In this document: one piece after another, positions 7,712-10,281 of the stretch
Position numbering within the stretch: position 1 is the first letter of the stretch
Layout: the number at the start of each line of letters is the position of its first letter
Origin: JABCPO02 sp963546185
GTDB lineage: Bacteria; Bacillota; Clostridia; TANB77; CAG-508
Length of the DNA stretch: 10,281 nucleotides
NCBI GenBank assembly: GCA_963546185.1
Contig: CAUULU010000035.1
Location: 1-10,281 of the forward strand
Direction of reading: 5' to 3'
The notes under the pieces: generated by a model
Database searches by the model: none
Told to the model about the DNA's origin: nothing
What the model saw: the letters and a program-made list of their open reading frames with translations, nothing else
Position numbers and translations under genes: made by a program

Positions 7712-7718
7712 AAGGAGG
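7711..7718 (+). promoter_or_regulatory. strong ribosome binding site of the 7725 gene
   Basis: AAAGGAGG lies 6 bases before ATG 7725. It is the closest match to the anti-Shine-Dalgarno sequence in the window and touches the end of the inverted repeat. Confidence 0.85.
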
Positions 7719-7724
7719 AAAATT

Positions 7725-8096
7725 ATGAAAAAAATAATTTTATCAGTATTATTGTTATTATCAGCAGGATTAATATTTTCTGCAGAAGAAGGAGAGACCA
7801 TACTTAAATGGAATGAACTGGAAGTTCAGACTATAAATTTTGAAAATCAAGTACTAATAAAAGATGGAAGAGTTTTAAGAAAGGGAAACTATTATCAAGG
7901 TAAGTTTGTCGAAAAATCAAAGGAGGAAATAATCTCAGAAGATGATAAAAAGTTGTGCACTAAGAATGAGTGCATTGTTATAGATAATAATAGTTTGCCG
8001 ATAATTAAAACAAATCATAAAGAGGTAAGAGGTAGTTGGTCATTTGGTCCGGCAAAACTTAAACTAGAAAGAGCTATGACGATAAATAAAAAATGA
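7725..8096 (+). CDS. small secreted two-cysteine protein, function unknown
   Basis: A 123-residue protein with a textbook signal peptide: MKK, hydrophobic core IILSVLLLLSAGLIF, and a likely signal peptidase I site at FSA before EEGE. The mature part is about 100 residues, charged, probably beta-rich, with two cysteines (C-x4-C) that could form a disulphide. Its C-terminal pattern (C, LP, IK, GSW, then GP) parallels that of the 2423 protein (C, LP, IK, GKW, then DP), so the two may be distant paralogues. There is no lipobox cysteine, so it would be released or held by other means. The strong promoter, near-consensus ribosome binding site and its own terminator suggest a well-expressed single-gene unit, possibly regulated through the leader inverted repeat. 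I do not recognise the family. Confidence 0.85.
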   Translation: MKKIILSVLLLLSAGLIFSAEEGETILKWNELEVQTINFENQVLIKDGRVLRKGNYYQGKFVEKSKEEIISEDDKKLCTKNECIVIDNNSLPIIKTNHKEVRGSWSFGPAKLKLERAMTINKK

Positions 8097-8103
8097 TTTT
8101 TTT

Positions 8104-8134
8104 AGCCAGCCAATTTAATTGGTTGGCTTTTTTT
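8104..8134 (+). terminator. rho-independent terminator of the 7725 gene
   Basis: An 11-bp stem with one G-T wobble pairs 8104-8114 (AGCCAGCCAAT) with 8118-8128 (ATTGGTTGGCT) around a 3-base loop, followed by a run of seven T (8128-8134). Confidence 0.92.
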
Positions 8135-8155
8135 ATATATCTTTTTATCTTAGTA

Positions 8156-8164
8156 TGATATACT
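8156..8164 (+). promoter_or_regulatory. extended -10 promoter placing the recD2 transcript start at or beside its ATG
   Basis: TGATATACT gives an extended -10 (TG at 8156-8157, TATACT at 8159-8164). Only six bases separate the -10 from ATG 8171, so transcription would start at about the A of the start codon. There is no good -35 and no Shine-Dalgarno sequence. The same nine bases form the -10 region of the 7201 gene. Confidence 0.5.
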
Positions 8165-8170
8165 AGATAT

Positions 8171-10281
8171 ATGGAAAATATAAGGATAGAAGGACAGATA
8201 TATAATATAATATATTCAAATGCAAACGGATTTAAAATAATGACTGTAAATAGTGAAGGTAAAATATATACAGTAAAAGGATTACTTCCAATGGTAAATG
8301 TTGGAGACTATATAGATATAACAGGAAAATATGTAGAACATAAAGAATATGGAATGCAGATAGAGGTTATAACATATGAAAAAGTAACACCAAAAGGAGA
8401 GGTACAAATACTTGAATACTTATCATCAGGAGTTTTAAAAGGTGTTCGGAGAAAAAACAGCACAAAGGATAGTAGAAGCATTTCGGAAAAGATGCACTAG
8501 AAATAGTATATGAATCACCAGAAAAACTTGCACAGGTACAAGGGATAAGTAAGAATAAGGCAAATGAAATATCACAAGAATATAGGGAAAAAAGAGAGTT
8601 TTTTAATATTTTAGAATATTTAAAAAAATATAATTTGAGTATAGAAAATGTAACACAGGTATATAATGAATATGGTGTAAATACTGTAGAGATAATCAAA
8701 AATAATCCATATGTTATACTAGATATAGTATCTAGGATTGGATTTTCAGAAATAGATAATATAGCAGTAGAAAATGGTATTTCTTTAAATAGTTTAGAAA
8801 GATTAGAAGCAAGTATAAAATATGCGATGAAGATTGCAGAACAAAATGGACATACATATGTAAATAAAAATAATCTTGTAGATTTTGTAATAAGTTTAAC
8901 AGGAGCAGAAGAAGAATATGTATTACATGCAATAAACGAACTTTCTATGAAAAGATATTTAAATATAGAAGAGGAAAGAATATCACTAGAATCACTTTCA
9001 ATAGCAGAACTTGAGATAGCAACAAAATTAGAAGTATTAAAAAATGCAAAGATAAAAAAGATAAAAAATGTATTAGATAAGATTATAGAAATTGAATCAG
9101 AAGAAAATATAGCCCTTACAACAGAACAAAGAACAGCAATAATATCAGCATTAGAAAATAATGTTACAATAATAACAGGTGGGCCACGGAACAGGTAAAA
9201 CAACAATAACAAAGTTTTTGGTAGAAATATATAATAGGGAAGAACTAAAAATAGAAATAGCAGCACCTACAGGAAAAGCAGCAAAAAGAATATCTGAAGT
9301 AACAGGACATACAGCAAGTACTGTACATAGATTACTAGAAATAGGAAAATATGAAGATAGTAGTATAGAAAAAATATTTTTGGATATTAAACCAATATAT
9401 GCAGATATAGTAATAATAGATGAAGCATCAATGATGGATACATATATGATTACATATATAGTAAGAGCAGTACAAAAGGGAACAAGACTTGTAATAATTG
9501 GAGATATAAATCAGCTTCCATCTGTAGGACCACGGAAAAGTATTAGAAGATTTAATAGAATCAGAAATGCTAGAAGTTGTAAGATTAAATAGAATTTTTA
9601 GACAGGCAAGTAAGAGTAATATAATATTAAATGCACATAGGGTAAATGAAGGAAAAACAATAGAAATAATAGATGATGAAAACCATATAAAAGATTTAGA
9701 ATTATACTATGTTGGAAATATGGAAATGATGAAAACAATATTATTTAAAAAATTAGAAGAAGAAATCTCGAAAAGTAGCATGCAAGAATTCTTCCTAAGT
9801 TCACAAATACTTACACCAACTAAAAAAGGAATGCTTGGAACAGAAAATTTAAATCAGGAAATACAAGAAATATATAATATATATGAAAAGCAAAAATTTA
9901 AAACTTTTCGGAAAAGTAGAAATAAGAGAAAAAGATAGAATAATGCAAATTAAAAATAATTATGATATGATATGGCAGCAAAAAAACTTTGTAGGAACTC
10001 GGAGTATTTAATGGAGAAATGGGATGGGTAGAATATATTTCACCAAAAGAAAAAACAGTACATATTCAGTTTGATGATGGAAAAGAATGTGATTACTTAT
10101 TTAATGAATTAGAAGAAATAGTACATTCATATGCAATAACAATACATAAGTCACAAGGAAGTGAGTTTGATACTGTTATAATGGTAATACCACCAGGAGT
10201 ACCAAAACTACTTACAAAAAACTTATTATATACAGGAATATCAAGAGCAAAGAAAAAACTAATCCTTATAGGATATGAGAT
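8171..10281 (+). CDS. recD2: RecD2-type SF1B DNA helicase, read through six +1 frameshifts, 3' end beyond window
   Basis: RecD2 is an ATP-dependent 5'-3' DNA helicase acting in DNA repair and replication-fork maintenance. Joining seven in-frame segments (8171-8446, 8448-8483, 8485-9186, 9188-9532, 9534-9908, 9910-9999, 10001-end) gives 701 visible residues of an expected ~720-800. The order is correct: N-terminal OB-like region (1-80), helix-hairpin-helix motifs around SGVLKGVGEKTAQRIVEAFG (86-105), Walker A GGPGTGKT (336-343), APTGKAAKR, Walker B VIIDEAS, motif III GDINQLPSVGPG, RLNRIFRQA, NNYD and FNGE, then motif V/VI segments AITIHKSQGSEFD and YTGISRAKKK. Every break is an extra C before a GGA glycine codon; no other lesion exists. 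In-frame TGA at 8156-8158 leaves ATG 8171 as the only nearby start, and it has no ribosome binding site. Were this decay, mixed indels and stops would be expected. I call it functional, translated by recoding. Confidence 0.9.
8444..8450 (+). other. CGGA +1 recoding site 2 (recD2, helix-hairpin-helix)
   Basis: GTT is followed by in-register CGG. Skipping C8447 reads GGA as Gly93 and restores GVGEKTAQRIVEAF, the helix-hairpin-helix expected in RecD2. Without a shift, translation ends at 8500. GTT does not re-pair on the +1 triplet TTC. Confidence 0.85.
8481..8487 (+). other. CGGA +1 recoding site 3 (recD2)
   Basis: TTT is followed by in-register CGG; skipping C8484 gives Gly105 in EAFGKDALEIVYES. 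It lies only 37 bases after site 2. Without a shift, the frame meets TGA at 8511-8513. Here tRNA-Phe could re-pair on TTC. The same 12 bases from GGA onward occur in leuS at 1286-1297 with no extra C. Confidence 0.83.
9184..9190 (+). other. CGGA +1 recoding site 4 (recD2, inside Walker A)
   Basis: CCA is followed by in-register CGG; skipping C9187 gives Gly339 of GGPGTGKT, the ATP-binding P-loop. Without a shift, TAA follows at 9196-9198, before the catalytic lysine. Confidence 0.88.
9530..9536 (+). other. CGGA +1 recoding site 5 (recD2, after motif III)
   Basis: CCA is followed by in-register CGG; skipping C9533 gives Gly454 in SVGPGKVLEDLIES, the conserved segment after GDINQLP. Without a shift, the frame ends at TAG 9590-9592. 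Confidence 0.86.
9906..9912 (+). other. CGGA +1 recoding site 6 (recD2)
   Basis: TTT is followed by in-register CGG; skipping C9909 gives Gly579 and restores the path to DRIMQIKNNYD, the conserved RecD2 segment. Without a shift, the frame ends at TAG 9936-9938. Re-pairing of tRNA-Phe on TTC is possible. Confidence 0.83.
9997..10003 (+). other. CGGA +1 recoding site 7 (recD2)
   Basis: ACT is followed by in-register CGG; skipping C10000 gives Gly609 and restores VFNGEMGWVEYI and the C-terminal helicase motifs. Without a shift, TAA follows at 10009-10011. ACT does not re-pair on CTC. Confidence 0.85.

Noticed and set aside
8367..9266. 299-codon open frame on the minus strand opposite recD2
   Set aside because: It is an antisense shadow of AT-rich coding sequence, rich in Ser, Phe, Leu and Ile, with no supporting start signal, and it overlaps a clearly conserved helicase.
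1159..10000. Ordinary assembly or sequencing errors at the seven sites
   Set aside because: Random errors would not choose the same base before the same codon seven times, and identical contexts lack the extra C. A platform-specific systematic error remains possible and needs the raw reads.
8171..10281. recD2 as a decayed pseudogene
   Set aside because: Decay would leave mixed insertions, deletions, stops and lost motifs. All breaks are the same single-C insertion before GGA, and every helicase motif is intact in the joined frame.

Overview
The window is a strongly AT-rich stretch of bacterial chromosome with every gene on the + strand. Bacterial-type leuS and recD2, AGGAGG-like ribosome binding sites, short stem-loop plus T-run terminators and 'GVTLVALAI...' prepilin-like N-termini suggest a low-GC Gram-positive-type lineage (Bacillota, probably an uncultivated clostridium-like or bacilli-like host-associated bacterium). 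The taxonomic call is inference.

Layout: (1) 1-2287, leuS (leucyl-tRNA synthetase), lacking its first ~40 codons, closed by a terminator. (2) 2423-2917, a small probably exported protein of unknown function with two cysteines, closed by a terminator. (3) 3108-4991 and 5123-7084, two tandem, closely related genes. Each encodes a prepilin-like membrane N-terminus, a Pro/Thr/Ser linker, a conserved middle domain and an array of 'IPENLFKYNT' leucine-rich-type repeats (11 and 12 copies). Even the promoter region is duplicated. (4) 7201-7512, a 103-residue protein I do not recognise, then a strong terminator. (5) 7725-8096, a small secreted protein that looks distantly related to the 2423 gene. (6) 8171 to the window end, recD2 (SF1B DNA helicase), apparently expressed from a leaderless transcript.

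The outstanding observation concerns how leuS and recD2 are read. Each encodes a normal, well-conserved protein, but only if the reading frame moves +1 at seven separate places (one in leuS, six in recD2). All seven have the same form: an extra C directly before a conserved glycine codon GGA, so that the ribosome meets the codon CGG followed by A. Scanning every CGG in the window, these seven are the only ones in codon register. CGG is never used as an ordinary sense codon here, whereas CGA, CGT, AGA and AGG are used for arginine. No other kind of indel or stop interrupts either gene, and identical downstream contexts occur elsewhere in leuS without the extra C. The best reading is systematic recoding: CGGA is decoded as one glycine, either by +1 frameshifting at an unassigned or hungry CGG codon or by a four-base-reading tRNA-Gly. 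Gene decay and sequencing error fit poorly but cannot be excluded from one window.

The genes do not form a single pathway. Terminators separate leuS, the 2423 gene, the 7201 gene, the 7725 gene and recD2 into mostly single-gene transcripts. The twin LRR genes and the small exported proteins look like surface or secreted accessory functions inserted between two housekeeping genes.
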